DNA of 64,000 nt. Source: JAIOQJ01 sp963718635. Lineage in GTDB: Bacteria > Planctomycetota > Planctomycetia > Gemmatales > Gemmataceae. Position 1 is the first letter of the stretch; each line of letters begins with the position of its first letter. The notes below the pieces were generated by a model. The model was not told the origin of the DNA. It saw only the letters and a program-made list of their open reading frames with translations, and did no database searches. The DNA is taken from assembly GCA_963718635.1 (NCBI GenBank), contig OY970367.1, positions 4,712,001-4,776,000 of the forward strand, read 5' to 3'. This document shows, piece by piece, positions 8,709 through 19,499 of this stretch. Position numbers and translations under genes: made by a program.

Positions 8709-11700
8709 ATGCATCGTTTCGCACTTGTAGCTGTTTTTTCTGCGTTCGTTTCAACCCTTGCTCCCTCGACTTTTGCGCAAACTCCAGGGCGACCGCATCT
8801 CGATCTCGTGCGCGGCCTGCGGAAGGAAAATCTTCCCGACTTGGCGCTGCAGTATCTGGATCAATTGAAGGCGGGAACTCCCGACCCGAAGACCGCCCTG
8901 CTACTCGATCTCGAGTAGCGCGGACGTGGATTGCGCTAGCGGAGGAAGAGCAGGAAGAGGGCAAACGCTCCGCGCCTGATGGCGCAAGCGAAGAAAAAGC
9001 TGGAAAGCTTCATCGCCAGTTCCGCCGATCCGAAGGATCTGATGGTGGGCCAAGCGAACATCGAGCTTGCGAAGCTATTGGCCGTCCAGGGAAAATCGAT
9101 GCTGCGCAAGGCTCGCCGTGCGGAGTCGGAGCAGGAAAAAGAAATCGAGATGAAAGCCGTGCGCCCGGTCTTGGAAGCCGCCGCAAAGAAATTTCAAGAT
9201 ACGGCCGGCCTGATCGACGCGCAAGTGAAGAAACTGGAAGGGGCGAAGTCACCGGGCAACGATAAAATGCTGCGCGATCTGGTGGAAGAGCGTTTGAAGA
9301 CTCAGCTCGATCAGGCCATCACGCTTTATTCGCTGGCCGAGACGTACGTGGGCAAGGACGCTAAGACGACGACCGAGCGCGGGAACCAGTATAAGGCTGC
9401 AAAAGTTCTTTTTGAAAAGATCAGCTATCAGGACGAGAAAATGCCGATCTGTTGGGTGGCACGCGCATGGTCGGCCCAGGCCGACATCAAATCGGGCAAC
9501 GACGGGGAAGGGGAAAAGACATTTGCAGAACTATTGACCAAGACTAAAGTGCCTGCGGCTGCGGCCGGGGTCCGGGTTGCCCGCTATTTTACGATCCTGA
9601 ATGGCTTTGGGTCAGTTGAAGAAGTAGCCCTGAAAAAGCTGGAAAAAGACACAACGGAGTGGTTGAAAGACTATGCCGGCTACAAGAACAGTAGCGAGGG
9701 AATGGGCGCCCGCTATTACCAGGCCGTCGCCAAGAAATTGTTGGCCGGCAACGGAATTCAGCTCGATAAATCGGGCCGACCGATCAGCATTACGGAAGCG
9801 GCCAAAGCGAAGTACGAAGAAGCTCAGCTGATCTTCAAGGAACTGACCGAAACGGAGAACGAATATACCGAACGATCGAACCGCAATCGCTCGCAAATCC
9901 TCGTCACTCTCGCGGACGCAGGCGGACATGGCGATACGCCCCCCGCATCCTCATTGCCGAATTTCGAGCGCGCCTATTTGATGGCGCAAGTACAGATCGC
10001 GCGCTTTGCGCAGTATCGCTCCGGCGGCAACGCCAAGACTACGCCGCCCTCCGCCGACCAAGTGCAAAAAGAGAAATTCAAGCGGTACATGCAGACAATC
10101 GAGTATCTCGAACGGGCTCTTCAGGTTGTCGTGCCGGACCGGGATCACCCCCGCGACATCTTCAGCGCCAAGCTTTTCCTGGTCGACTGTTATGCCCAGG
10201 CTCAACATGTACCCACAGGCGGCGCTTTTGGCGGAACATATCGCGCGAGAGAACCCGAAACAGGCTAAGGCCCCGGTGGCCGGCCAATTTGCCGTCCAGG
10301 CTTACAGCCAGGCTCTGCGGGATCTGCGCAAGCAGAAAAAGAATGATGCCGCAGCCGAGGCGGACGACCCCGCCTGGGAAGAGAAGCTCAAAGCCGACAC
10401 GCAGCATATTCGTCAGGCGGCAACCTTCGTCATCAAGCAATGGCCTGGTGAAACGACGACGGACGAATCACGGCATATCGTCGCCATGTACGCCGCCGCC
10501 GACAAGAAATACGACGAGGCGATCGCCAACTACCTCGAGATTCGCAACAGTTACCCTGCCGTGCAACAAGCCCGCTGGGAGCTGGCGAGCGTCGTTTTTG
10601 CCATGATCTACCCAACCGATGAAAAGGATCGAACCAAATTCGACCGCATCGTCGCGGATCGGATTAAAAAACACGAAAGCGAGTGGAAAAAAACCCTGGC
10701 CCTTCTCGAATCGGCGCCGACGCCGGATGAGAACGCGTCTGCCGGCGATGCCATGGCCTATATCGAACGCCGGGCGCAACAGGCGCGCATGTACCAGCTC
10801 GAAGGGCGTGATGTCAAAGCTCGCGAGATCTGTGAAGCCCTGCAAAAAGAAGTGGGCAAATTTGCAAAGCTCCCGCCCGAGCAGAAGGTGAACGCTGCGC
10901 AAACTGCCGAGACCCTACTCTTAAATGCCACTCGTTCTCTCGCTTATGCCGCGTACAAAAAGGACGACTATGCCGCCGTCGCCGAGAAACTCGATCCGAT
11001 GATTCCCTCGATCACTAAAGCTTTCACCGCAGCGGTGCCCGCCGATGCATCGCCGACCTTCGTCCGCCTGCGCCGACGCAGCGCGACGTGGTCACCTTGG
11101 CTCTGCAAAGCTGTGTTCAGGATGGCAAGATTGAGCGCGCGGCGCGCTGCTCGATCTGCTCGAAAAGAGTGGCGGCAGCGCGGAGGAGTCGCTCGGTATG
11201 CTGCAAACGCTCGTGAGCAGTGTGCGCAATCAAATCGAAGAACTCGAAAGCGCCAAAAAAGGGAGCTCGAAAAAACTGAAGGAAGGCTTCAGCAGCTTGC
11301 TCGAAAAGCTTTCGGCGCGCGGCGACAAGCTCCCTCTGCGCATGAAGCTCTTTCTAGCCCAAGGAATGGGGACCGTTGACGCCTACGAGAAAAGCACCGT
11401 TCTTCTCGAAGCGGTCCGCAAGGTTCCCGTACCGCCCCCGCCGGCGCCTCTCGGTGATAACGCTACTGATGAACAGTTGCAAAAATTCAAAATCGACACG
11501 GAAGCTACGGAAGAGGCCCGAAAATACCAGCATCAAGCCCAGTATCTGCTGGCCCGCAACTATCGGCTTGCCAAAGACTATCCGAAAGCGCTGGCCGTCT
11601 TCAACGAAATGATCGGCGTCGTAAGCGCCAAAGCCCCGACCCCTAAAGACAAGATGGGATGGGCCTTCAAGAGCATGCAAGTGCGTGAAGAGAAAGCCCG

Positions 11701-12256
11701 CATGCTGGAAGAGATTGCGATGAGCGCGCCTCCGGCCGTGCGCTCGAAGGCCTGGGTAGATGCCGTCCAGGAATGGATCGCCATGCAGAATGCGTTCGCA
11801 CCGAAATTGACCGCGCTCCGCGTACGGCTTTCTCCCGAAGAAGAGACGCGCAAGATCTATCTGACTTCCTTCCAGGCGCCTCAGGGCGGAGAAGGGTTTT
11901 CGGAGATCGACTGGGCTTGGATTGCACTACGCTATGGAAGCGTATATGCCACCACCCAGGCCAAGGCTGCCGAAGAAGCAAAAACGGCCGCAAGCTCGCG
12001 CGAACGCTACTTCACCCTCGCCTTCGAACAGAAGCGTTGTTCCGTCATGGCCTATCACAGCATCGGAGTGTCCGCCGCTAAGAGTCCGGAAGCTTATCAG
12101 GAGAAATTCGCCGCATTGGCTAAGTCTTTCATCGATCTACAATCGCCGGTGAAAAACCCCGATTTTCCCAAAAACCTCAAGACCGCTATCAAAGAGTTGG
12201 TGGCATCGGTGCCGCCACTGAAGGCGGAGTATCAAAAACTATTGGCGGCGAATTGA
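8709..12256 (+). CDS. Large secreted TPR-type protein, ~1180 residues, broken by about five frameshifts
   Basis: ATG 8709 gives a signal peptide (FALVAVFSAFVSTLAPSTFAQ). The body is Ala/Lys/Glu-rich helical repeat with TPR-like units such as ALLLDLE, EKTFAELLTKTKVPAAAAGV, YDEAIANYLEIRNSYP, QYLLARNYRLAKDYPKALAVF and ARMYQLEGRDVKAREICEAL. Frame changes occur near 8915, 8965, 10205, 11065 and 11140, each with helical-repeat sequence continuing on both sides. It is probably an exported scaffold. It precedes another secreted TPR gene and a TPR-AAA ATPase on the same strand. A true pseudogene cannot be excluded, but intact sequence between breaks favours read errors. Confidence 0.7.
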
Positions 12257-12310
12257 GTGGGAAGACGGAACGTGGAAAAAGTAACTGGTTTAGCTTCGCG
12301 AAGGTTCGTT

Positions 12311-12450
12311 CCGTAGCGGAAGTCGTCAGACTTCCGGGCACGCAACATCTATACCGGAAGTCTGACGGCTTCCGCTACGCTTACGTTCCGTTGACCGTAG
12401 CGGAAGTCGTCAGACTTCCGGGCACGCAACATCTATACCGGAAGTCTGAC
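12311..12450. repeat. Two direct copies of a GCGGAAGTCGTCAGACTTCCG palindromic element
   Basis: A 56-base unit starting CCGTAGCGGAAG and ending GAAGTCTGAC occurs identically at 12311-12366 and 12395-12450. In each, the arms CGGAAGTC..GACTTCCG flank the spacer GCACGCAACATCTATAC. The same arms occur at 41965-42195, so it is a dispersed family. The rest of the 12257-12613 gap holds no gene I can support. Confidence 0.85.
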
Positions 12451-12613
12451 CGGAGGGCGGACGTTCGAGTTGTTGATCGCGGAGGTGGAAGCGCAGGTGC
12501 TTACGTCGTGAGCGCTGACACGCCGCGACAGTATGCCGCCTACAAACTAGAACACGAATAGCCGCTTAAGTTTTATTTTTGCAAATTGATATTTAGCATC
12601 AAAGGTTTGATCC

Positions 12614-13663
12614 ATGAAACGTTCTTTATATCTCGGGCTTCTTGTCCTGCTTATTGGAATCTTCGCCGGCAACACTTCTGTTGTCGGCGAAGACAAGGTG
12701 GATCGCCGCGACAAGAAAAGCGAAAAGACGGTGACGGTGAGTGGCAAGCTCGTCGAAGAGTCGGCCGCCGGCATAAAGATGAAAGTGGGCGCCAAGGAGG
12801 AACTGGTCCCCGCCAGCGAGATCGTGCGCGTCTATTACGACGACATCCCCGTCCAATATAAGCAGGCATTCAGCAATCTCTTTAACACCGAAGAGAAAGA
12901 AAAGGATGTCGCCAAGATCCATAAAGATTATCGCGATCTCAATGCGAAAATCACGGTGGGCAACGACGTCAAGCCGGCGGTTAAACGCTACGTCGCGTTC
13001 CGTGTAGCCATGACGCAGCTCGCTGCGGCTGATAGCAAGGCGGCAAAAGAGGACGCGCAACGCGAATTGGAGAACTTCGTCGAAAAGAATGCAGGCAGTT
13101 GGGAGTACGCTTTCGCGGCACGCAACGTGGCACGGATGCAGCTTGACCAATCGAATTACACCAAGGCGGTGAAGACGATTCAGGATCTGGCCGGGAATGC
13201 AAGCGTTCCGGCCGACATCAGGCAAGAAGCCGAGACGATGCTCGTCGATGTGATGTTTCAGGCGAAACAGATCGAGCCGCTGCGCACGAAAATTGACGCT
13301 GCGTTGGCGGATGCCAAGACAACGCCTGAACAGAAGGCTCGGCTCCAGGTTTATCAGATCGGGCTGGACGCTCAAGGAGCAGACGCCAAGATTGAAGATG
13401 TCGTGAAACGGCTGGATGATCTTATCGCCAAGACCATCGACCCCAATTTGAAAGCACTCGCTTACAACATCATGGGCGATTGCTACATGAGCAAGCAGCA
13501 CAAACGCGATGCCATGTGGTCTTACCTCTGGGTCGATGCGGTCTATACGCAGGATAAAATGGAGCATTTGAAAGCGATGACCAAATTGCTCGCTATTTTC
13601 AAGGAAGAAAAAGACCTCGAGAAGATCCGTTTTTACGAAGAAAAAATGGCCCGCTTCCGTTGA
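12614..13663 (+). CDS. Secreted TPR-like protein, intact
   Basis: A signal peptide (SLYLGLLVLLIGIFAG) precedes a small N-terminal domain with VTVSGKLVEESAAGIKMKV and an EIVRVYYDD strand, which suggests a beta-rich module responding to processing or binding. Helical repeats of TPR type follow: WEYAFAARNVARMQLDQ, YTKAVKTIQDLAG, ALAYNIMGDCYMSKQHKRDA. Length 349. It follows the giant TPR gene after a repeat-filled gap and ends at a strong terminator. Probably exported and part of a protein complex with the neighbours; this is inferred from repeat type and position only. Confidence 0.75.
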   Translation: MKRSLYLGLLVLLIGIFAGNTSVVGEDKVDRRDKKSEKTVTVSGKLVEESAAGIKMKVGAKEELVPASEIVRVYYDDIPVQYKQAFSNLFNTEEKEKDVAKIHKDYRDLNAKITVGNDVKPAVKRYVAFRVAMTQLAAADSKAAKEDAQRELENFVEKNAGSWEYAFAARNVARMQLDQSNYTKAVKTIQDLAGNASVPADIRQEAETMLVDVMFQAKQIEPLRTKIDAALADAKTTPEQKARLQVYQIGLDAQGADAKIEDVVKRLDDLIAKTIDPNLKALAYNIMGDCYMSKQHKRDAMWSYLWVDAVYTQDKMEHLKAMTKLLAIFKEEKDLEKIRFYEEKMARFR

Positions 13664-13690
13664 TCGAAGAACGTCTGAAAAGACAGGCTG

Positions 13691-13721
13691 ACAGCCGGAT
13701 GCACCCGGCTGTTTTCTTTTT
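13691..13721 (+). terminator. Rho-independent terminator after the TPR gene
   Basis: An 8-base stem ACAGCCGG / CCGGCTGT with a 6-base loop is followed by TTTCTTTTT. Confidence 0.85.
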
Positions 13722-13769
13722 CGCGGCTACTGTACGGTTCTGTCCAAAAACAAAATGGAGCCACTCTCG

Positions 13770-14642
13770 ATGTCTCGATTCTCCTTAACAGTTTTCGTCC
13801 TGTTCCTATTGGCCCTGCCAACCTATGCCGATCATTTCGAGCACTACATCAATCCCGTTCTCGATAAAGCAGTAAAAGACGCGACGAATGTCAAGGAAAT
13901 GAAAGAAATTACCTCGATGCAATTGGCCGAGTTTGGCGATGTGCTCGGTGACACGGCAGACGCTTTTCTAATCGTGCATACGAACGACGATCGATGGTGC
14001 AAATTATTGGTGCAAGCAGCACGCCAGCGCCTGGGCAAAGATAAGCAAGTGCCGATGCTCTTGATTGAAAAATACGTGACTTTCAAGGAGGCCACCGAGC
14101 GCACCGTCAAAGCGAAGGGGGAGAACGTTCATGTCTATCCGGGAATGCGCTTGAACCTCGACATCGGTCAGTTCGTACCCGAAAAGTTCGGCGGAGACCT
14201 GCTCGTTCAGGAAGATGGCAAGGAGAACTTCAAAGTCTCCGCTTTGGGCGCCGCCAAGATTTATGTACTGACCAAGCCGATTCCCAATGTCGTTCCGAAA
14301 AAAGCGGAGAAACTGACCGTCGGCGCCACGTTCGAAATGCGTTACTTTATCGGCAAATACAAACTTTACGATGACGGCCGACGCACCGGAACGCTGAATC
14401 TTGAAGTGAATGAATCGGGCGAGGTCACAGGTTCCTTCTATTCCGACCGCGACGGCGCCAAATACGAGATCACAGGTAAGGTCGGCAGCCCGCGACATGC
14501 GATCAATTTCACCATCAAGTTCCCGCAGATCGAGCAGAGCTTTTCCGGCTTCCTTTTTACCGGCAACGGCAAAGCGATTTGCGGCACCACCAAGCTCCAA
14601 GAGCGCGAAGCGGGGTTCTACGCCGAGCGCGTGGAGGAATAG
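13770..14642 (+). CDS. Secreted conserved protein of unknown function
   Basis: ATG 13770 (MSRFSLT) starts a clean signal peptide, LTVFVLFLLALPTYA; the in-frame ATG at 13755 is less likely. The N-terminal half is helical (HYINPVLDKAVKDATNV), and the C-terminal half is beta-rich with YDDGRRTGTLNLEVNESGEVTGSFYSD and KYEITGKVGSPRHAINFTIKFP. This resembles the planctomycete periplasmic beta domain that often ends short secreted proteins. No catalytic motif is visible. It has its own terminator upstream, so it is a separate transcript start within the plus-strand TPR cluster. Confidence 0.65.
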   Translation: MSRFSLTVFVLFLLALPTYADHFEHYINPVLDKAVKDATNVKEMKEITSMQLAEFGDVLGDTADAFLIVHTNDDRWCKLLVQAARQRLGKDKQVPMLLIEKYVTFKEATERTVKAKGENVHVYPGMRLNLDIGQFVPEKFGGDLLVQEDGKENFKVSALGAAKIYVLTKPIPNVVPKKAEKLTVGATFEMRYFIGKYKLYDDGRRTGTLNLEVNESGEVTGSFYSDRDGAKYEITGKVGSPRHAINFTIKFPQIEQSFSGFLFTGNGKAICGTTKLQEREAGFYAERVEE

Positions 14643-14715
14643 CGAGTGGCGGCATCATCCTCGCCCCAGTACAGCATCGCCTTGATTTTTCTACAACACG
14701 CTCCCCCATACCATT

Positions 14716-16049
14716 ATGACCGACCCACTACAAACTCTCCGCGATGCCCTGTCTCATTCGCCTAATAATCTACCGTTGCGCCAACATCTGGCGGAATCCC
14801 TCGTTAACTTGGGGCAGCTCGATCAAGCGGAACAGGAGTACAAACAGGCGATTGCCGCCGCTCCGACGCACACGCCCTTCCGCGTTGGTTTGGCGGAAGT
14901 CTACTACCGTCAAGGCAAGAACAGTCCCGCCTTGGTGGTTGTTGAAGATCTGCTCAAAAAGCCGGACACGCCGCCTTCCGCCTACCTCCTTCATGCAAAG
15001 TTGCTATTTCGCGCCGGCGACGTGGAACGGGCGGTGCGGCAGTATAAGTCGGCAATTGACTTGGATGGAGGAGTCGCCGATTTGGAATTCGCCGGGCGCT
15101 TGGAATCGGCGCCGACGCGGAAGAAAGCGAAGTCGTGGATGGGCGCATTCGTGCCGGGATGGATGCCGAGACAGGCGTGCCTGATGTCGAGATCGAACGG
15201 CCCGATGTCAGCTTCAAAGATGTCGGCGGAATGGATGCGGTCAAAGATGAAATCCGCATGAAAATCATTCACCCGTTGTCGCACCCCAACCTTTACAAAG
15301 CGTACGGAAAAACGATCGGAGGCGGCATCCTCATGTATGGCCCGCCGGGTTGCGGAAAGACCCACTTAGCGCGGGCGACTGCCGGCGAGGTCAAAGCGGG
15401 CTTCATCGTCGTCGGCATCAACGATGTCCTCGACATGTGGCTGGGCAATAGCGAAAAGAATTTGCACGAACTCTTCGAGCAAGCTCGTCGCAATCGGCCC
15501 TGCGTTTTGTTTTTCGATGAAGTCGATGCATTGGCCGCGAGCCGGGCCGACATGCGGCAGAGTTCGGCACGAGCGCTCATCAATCAATTTCTGTCCGAGC
15601 TCGACGGCGTCAAGACATCCAACGAAGGTATTTTGATTCTGGCAGCGACAAATGCGCCGTGGCATCTCGATTCGGCTTTTCGCAGGCCTGGCCGGTTCGA
15701 TCGCATCCTCTTCGTCCCCCCTCCCGATGCTCCAGCGCGTGCCTCGATCTTGCGGTTGCTCTGCCAAGGCAAACCGGTGCTCGATATCGACTTCGATTAT
15801 CTCGCGAAGAAGACGGAACATTTTTCCGGCGCCGACTTGAAAGCGCTTTTAGATGTCGCCATCGAAGCGAAGCTGCGCGAAGCCATGAAAGCGGGCGTGC
15901 CCAAGCCCCTTTCGACCAAGGATCTCACTGCGGCGATCGGCAGCGTGAAGGCCTCCACGCGCGAATGGTTCTCTACAGCACGCAATTACGCGCTCTATTC
16001 CAATCAGGGCGGCATTTACGACGATATCGTGAAGTATTTGAAACTATGA
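14716..16049 (+). CDS. TPR plus AAA ATPase fusion, one frameshift
   Basis: The first ~140 residues are TPR repeats (LAESLVNLGQLDQAEQEYKQ, VGLAEVYYRQGKNSPALVVV, ERAVRQYKSAIDLDG). After a frame break near 15125 comes a classical AAA module of the CDC48/FtsH/spastin type: PDVSFKDVGGMDAVKDEI, Walker A GPPGCGKT, Walker B CVLFFDEVDAL, AATNAPWHLDSAFRRPGRFD (sensor and arginine-finger region), then a small helical lid (FSGADLKALLDVAIEA). It is likely cytoplasmic and remodels or extracts protein substrates that the TPR part selects. It is followed 134 bases later by a TPR membrane protein, a plausible partner. Confidence 0.85.
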
Positions 16050-16182
16050 CATCCCGTTGCATCCGCCTGATATGTGCTGATCGGCCGAGCCGGAAGCGCG
16101 AGCGACAGTCGTGCAACCATATCGATTGTTTACGCTTCGAACTCCGATCGATCATTCGGTTGTCTCAACGAAAGCGCAAGTG

Positions 16183-17474
16183 ATGAATCCCCATTTCGAA
16201 CGCGGCCAGCTTCTCTATCAGCAATCGCGCTACGACTTGGCCGAAGAGTCGTTCCGTCGAGCGTTGGCCGACGATCCCGATTTCGTCATGGCTCACGCCT
16301 GTCTCGCGCTGTGCATGCTCGAGCGTCAGGAATGGAAGGAAGCGACCGCCGAAGCGGAGCGCGCGATCGGCTTAGCCCCCGACATGCCTTTCGTTCATTA
16401 CGTGCTTGCACGCGTGCTCTTTGCGCGAATCGTTTTGAAGAAGCCGAGCTGGCGGCGCGGCAGGCCGTTGAACTCGATCCGCACGACGCCGACATGCGTT
16501 ATATCTTGGGCGGCGTTTTCCTGGCTTTAAAACGTTGGCCCGCAGCACTGGAACAAGCGGATGAAGGCTTGCGATGCGATGCCGAGCATAGCGGCTGTGC
16601 CAATCTGAGAGCGAGTGCGCTGGTGAAACTCGGCCGCAAAGCCGAAGCCGAACAAATGATGGAAGGTGTTCTTGCCCGCGATCCGGAAGATGCATTTAGC
16701 CACGCCAACCAAGGCTGGACGGCATTGAATCGAAGCGAGCCGAAAAAGGCGCTGGAACATTTCCGAGAGTCGCTGCGACTCGACCCGACCCTCGAGTACG
16801 CACAACAAGGAATGGTCGAAGCGTTGAAGGCTCGCTATCTCGTCTACCGGTTAATGCTGCGCTGGTTCTTGTGGATGTCCACACTCGGACGGAAATGGCA
16901 ATTCGGCATTCTCCTTTTTATATATTTCGGAAGCCGGCTTGTTTCTCGTACTGCCAACGACAACCCGGAACTGGGCGTCATCTTATGGCCCATCTACGGC
17001 CTGTTGGTGGGCTTTGCGGTGCTGACCTGGCTCGCCTACCCGTTGTTCAACCTCATGCTGCGGCTGAATCGCTACGGCAAGCACATGCTTACGCGCGACC
17101 AGCGAAGAGGCGCCAATGCCGTCGGTTTATGTATGATCGCCGCTCTCGGCGCACTGGCCTACGGCGTTATCATGAGCGAGCAACTGGAGTTGATGCTGGC
17201 CATTGCCTTAGGAGTTTACATGCTCGTATTGGCCGGGTTGTTCCAGATTCCGCACGGATGGCCTCGCTATGCCATGACCGTGGCAGCGTTCGGCCTGGCC
17301 GGCACGGCGATCTATGCGTTTGCCGAATTCTATGGGTCAATCGGCGAGCCGCGCCCTATCGCCAAGCAAATGGTTGCCAGTGGCTTCGAAGCGTGGAATC
17401 TCTATTTTCCCGGTGTTTTGGTGTTCAACATCGCGTCGAACATATTGATGTCCATGCGCCTCGATAGGCGATAG
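16183..17474 (+). CDS. TPR protein with C-terminal multi-span membrane domain, one frameshift
   Basis: ATG 16183 (MNPHFERGQLLYQQ) begins four or five TPR units: YDLAEESFRRALADDPDF, WKEATAEAERAIGLAPDM, FEEAELAARQAVELDPHD, AEQMMEGVLARDPEDA. The frame changes near 16428. From about residue 240 there are five or six membrane helices (FGILLFIYFGSRLV, VILWPIYGLLVGFAVLTWLA, GLCMIAALGALAYGVIM, LMLAIALGVYMLVLAGLF, MTVAAFGLAGTAIYAF). The TPR part should be cytoplasmic. It follows the TPR-AAA gene closely; coupling of the two is inferred, not shown. Confidence 0.75.
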
Positions 17475-17486
17475 CTAGAGTACGCT

Positions 17487-18606
17487 TCAATCATTGCCTT
17501 CCTCGACAGTCGGCGTCTCGGGCTCCTGCTGAGTCATGCAATGCAGCGTTCCAAGGCCCCAGACGAGATCGACTGCGTGAATCCCCACCACTTTCCGGCC
17601 CGGAAAGAGGTCGGACAACGTGCCTAGCGCAATGCGATCCTGGGGATCATTGAATGTTGGAACCAGCACGACATTGTTCGCAATGTAGAAGTTGGCGTAG
17701 CTCGCCGGGAGTCGCTGGCCGTCGAAGAAGAGCGGCGCCGGCATTGGCAGCGGAACGATCTCCAGTTTACGCCCGTCGAGATCGGTCATTTCGCTCAAAC
17801 GTTCGAAATTCTCTTGCAGCGGGCTGTAGTTCTGATCCTCAACGTGGCTCTCTTGAGCAACCACAATCGTTCTCATCCCGACAAACCGAGCCAGGTCATC
17901 GATATGGCCGTGCGTGTCATCGCCGGCGATTCCTCGATTAAGCCAAAGTGTCTTTTTGACGCCTAAATAATCCCGGAACAATTGTTCCAGCTGGTCCTGT
18001 GTCAGACCGGGATTTCGCGCCTGCACTTCCGATAGCAGACATTCTTCGGTAGTCAGCAACAATCCTGCACCGTTTACGTCAATGGCGCACCCCTTCCAAG
18101 ACAACTCGCGTTCCGTCACAGGTCGGCTGCCAGGATGAATAGTCGCATTGTTTAGCTATGGAGCCGGCAATGGCATCATCGTTTTTCGAGTTGGGATACT
18201 TGGCCCAACCATTGAAACGCCAATCAATAACTGCTTTCTGATTTTCAGGACCAAGAACAAACATAGGCCCGTAATCGCGCGTCCAAACCCGATCCGTCCG
18301 CAACCGCCAGAATTGGACTTGCTTTATATTGACGCCTATTTGTTTGAGCATCGCCTCAGCGTGGCTTTCGGTCTTGGCATCGTTGACGAAGATATTTACG
18401 CGCTCCGACAGGGTCAGCCAGCGTATGATTTCTCCATAGACCCAGGGAATAGTCGAAAGCTTTCCGGGCCAGTCCGCGCGGCGATGTGGCCATGCAACCC
18501 AAGTTGAAGCATGGTTCTCCCATTCCGCGGGCATTCGGTAGCCATGGGACGCCGGTAAAACTTCGGCAACCAATCGCGACGTATGTTTTAAGTTCTTGCG
18601 TGCCAT
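17487..18606 (-). CDS. aguA: Agmatine deiminase (peptidyl-arginine deiminase family), one frameshift
   Basis: The enzyme converts agmatine to N-carbamoylputrescine and ammonia on the way to putrescine. Family landmarks are MPAEWENHASTWVAWPH, RVWTRDYGPMFV, WRFNGWAKYP, then after a frame break near 18080 AIDVNGAGLLLTTEECLL, DDTHGHIDDLARFV (catalytic His/Asp) and the C-terminal active-site Cys in LGTLHCMTQQEP. At the break VVLEG and AIDVNG meet with one surplus base, so the protein is otherwise full length (~370 residues). MARKNLK at 18606 is the chosen start; 18669 is possible but adds unrelated sequence. It converges with the TPR membrane gene. Confidence 0.88.
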
Positions 18607-18769
18607 GGATTTGAGAGATGTACGTTTGCTAATTGAAGAAAGTTCCGATTTTGCTGAATATTCAGGCACGGCAATCGCGATAAACTCCAGCGAGTGATTT
18701 GATTGTAGTGACTATTGCTGCTAGGCTGATGATAACGGTAATGTCACGGATAGGGAGATCCTCTACGGA

Positions 18770-19219
18770 ATGTACTCGCGCACTGAGGTTGATCAAATGG
18801 TCGTCCCCCCGACCATTCTAGTAATTGACGACGATTCTGACATTCGCGACGATCTGCAAATGATTCTCGAAGATCAGGGTTATCGTGTCATTACCGCGGC
18901 TGACGGCCAGGCAGGGCTGCAGCGTGCCATGCGCGAACGACCTGAAGCGATCATCTGCGATATGATGATGCCGAAGATGAGCGGCTTCATCGTTCTGGAG
19001 CGCGTCAAACAACACGAAAAAGCGCCTACTCCGTTTATCATGCTGACCGGCAACGCCAGTGATCAGCAGCGAAACTTTGCCGAGTTTCTCGGCGTCGATG
19101 CCTACTTGAACAAGCCGATCGGAACGAAACCCCTGCTTGACACTTTGAAACGCCTCTGCCGGCGGCCAGTCCATTCTCATGCATTGGCGACACCGCTGCC
19201 TATTGAAACTGCCGTTTAA
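18770..19219 (+). CDS. Single-domain response regulator
   Basis: A stand-alone receiver domain of ~150 residues. Acidic pocket residues lie in ILVIDDDSDIRDD, the phospho-accepting Asp in AIICDMMMPKMSGF, the switch Thr in FIMLTGNASD and the Lys in AYLNKPIGTKPLL. No output domain follows, so it likely acts by protein contact, in the manner of CheY/Spo0F. No kinase gene is next to it. ATG 18770 has GGGAG upstream; ATG 18797 (MVVPPTILV) is an alternative. Confidence 0.9.
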   Translation: MYSRTEVDQMVVPPTILVIDDDSDIRDDLQMILEDQGYRVITAADGQAGLQRAMRERPEAIICDMMMPKMSGFIVLERVKQHEKAPTPFIMLTGNASDQQRNFAEFLGVDAYLNKPIGTKPLLDTLKRLCRRPVHSHALATPLPIETAV

Positions 19220-19499
19220 ACCATTCGCGAACTAAATCCTTCAGTTTTGAACAATCCAAATTGCCGTGCTTAAGCTGGTACGTGGAATTCCGACAACGCC
19301 TCTTTGCTCTCAGGAGCCTTTAAAGGTGATTGTGCGCATCTTGCAGTTTTTATTCCCGCACTATTGTGCATGGAAGAGCGTATGACTGCGTCAACTTGCG
19401 TGCAGCAGTTAATCGCTCCAAAGCCCGGCCTGTGTTTGCCAATCCACTATAAATAAAAGGGATAAAGCGCCCCGCAGTTTGCGTTTTGGAGACATCAAC

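Noticed and set aside
12253..12561. 102-residue open frame
   Set aside because: It is coded by the duplicated palindromic element (the same AEVVRLPGTQHLYRKSD block twice) and has no start context.
12626..13567. 313-residue frame antisense to the secreted TPR gene
   Set aside because: The plus-strand gene has a signal peptide, TPRs and a terminator; the antisense frame has none.
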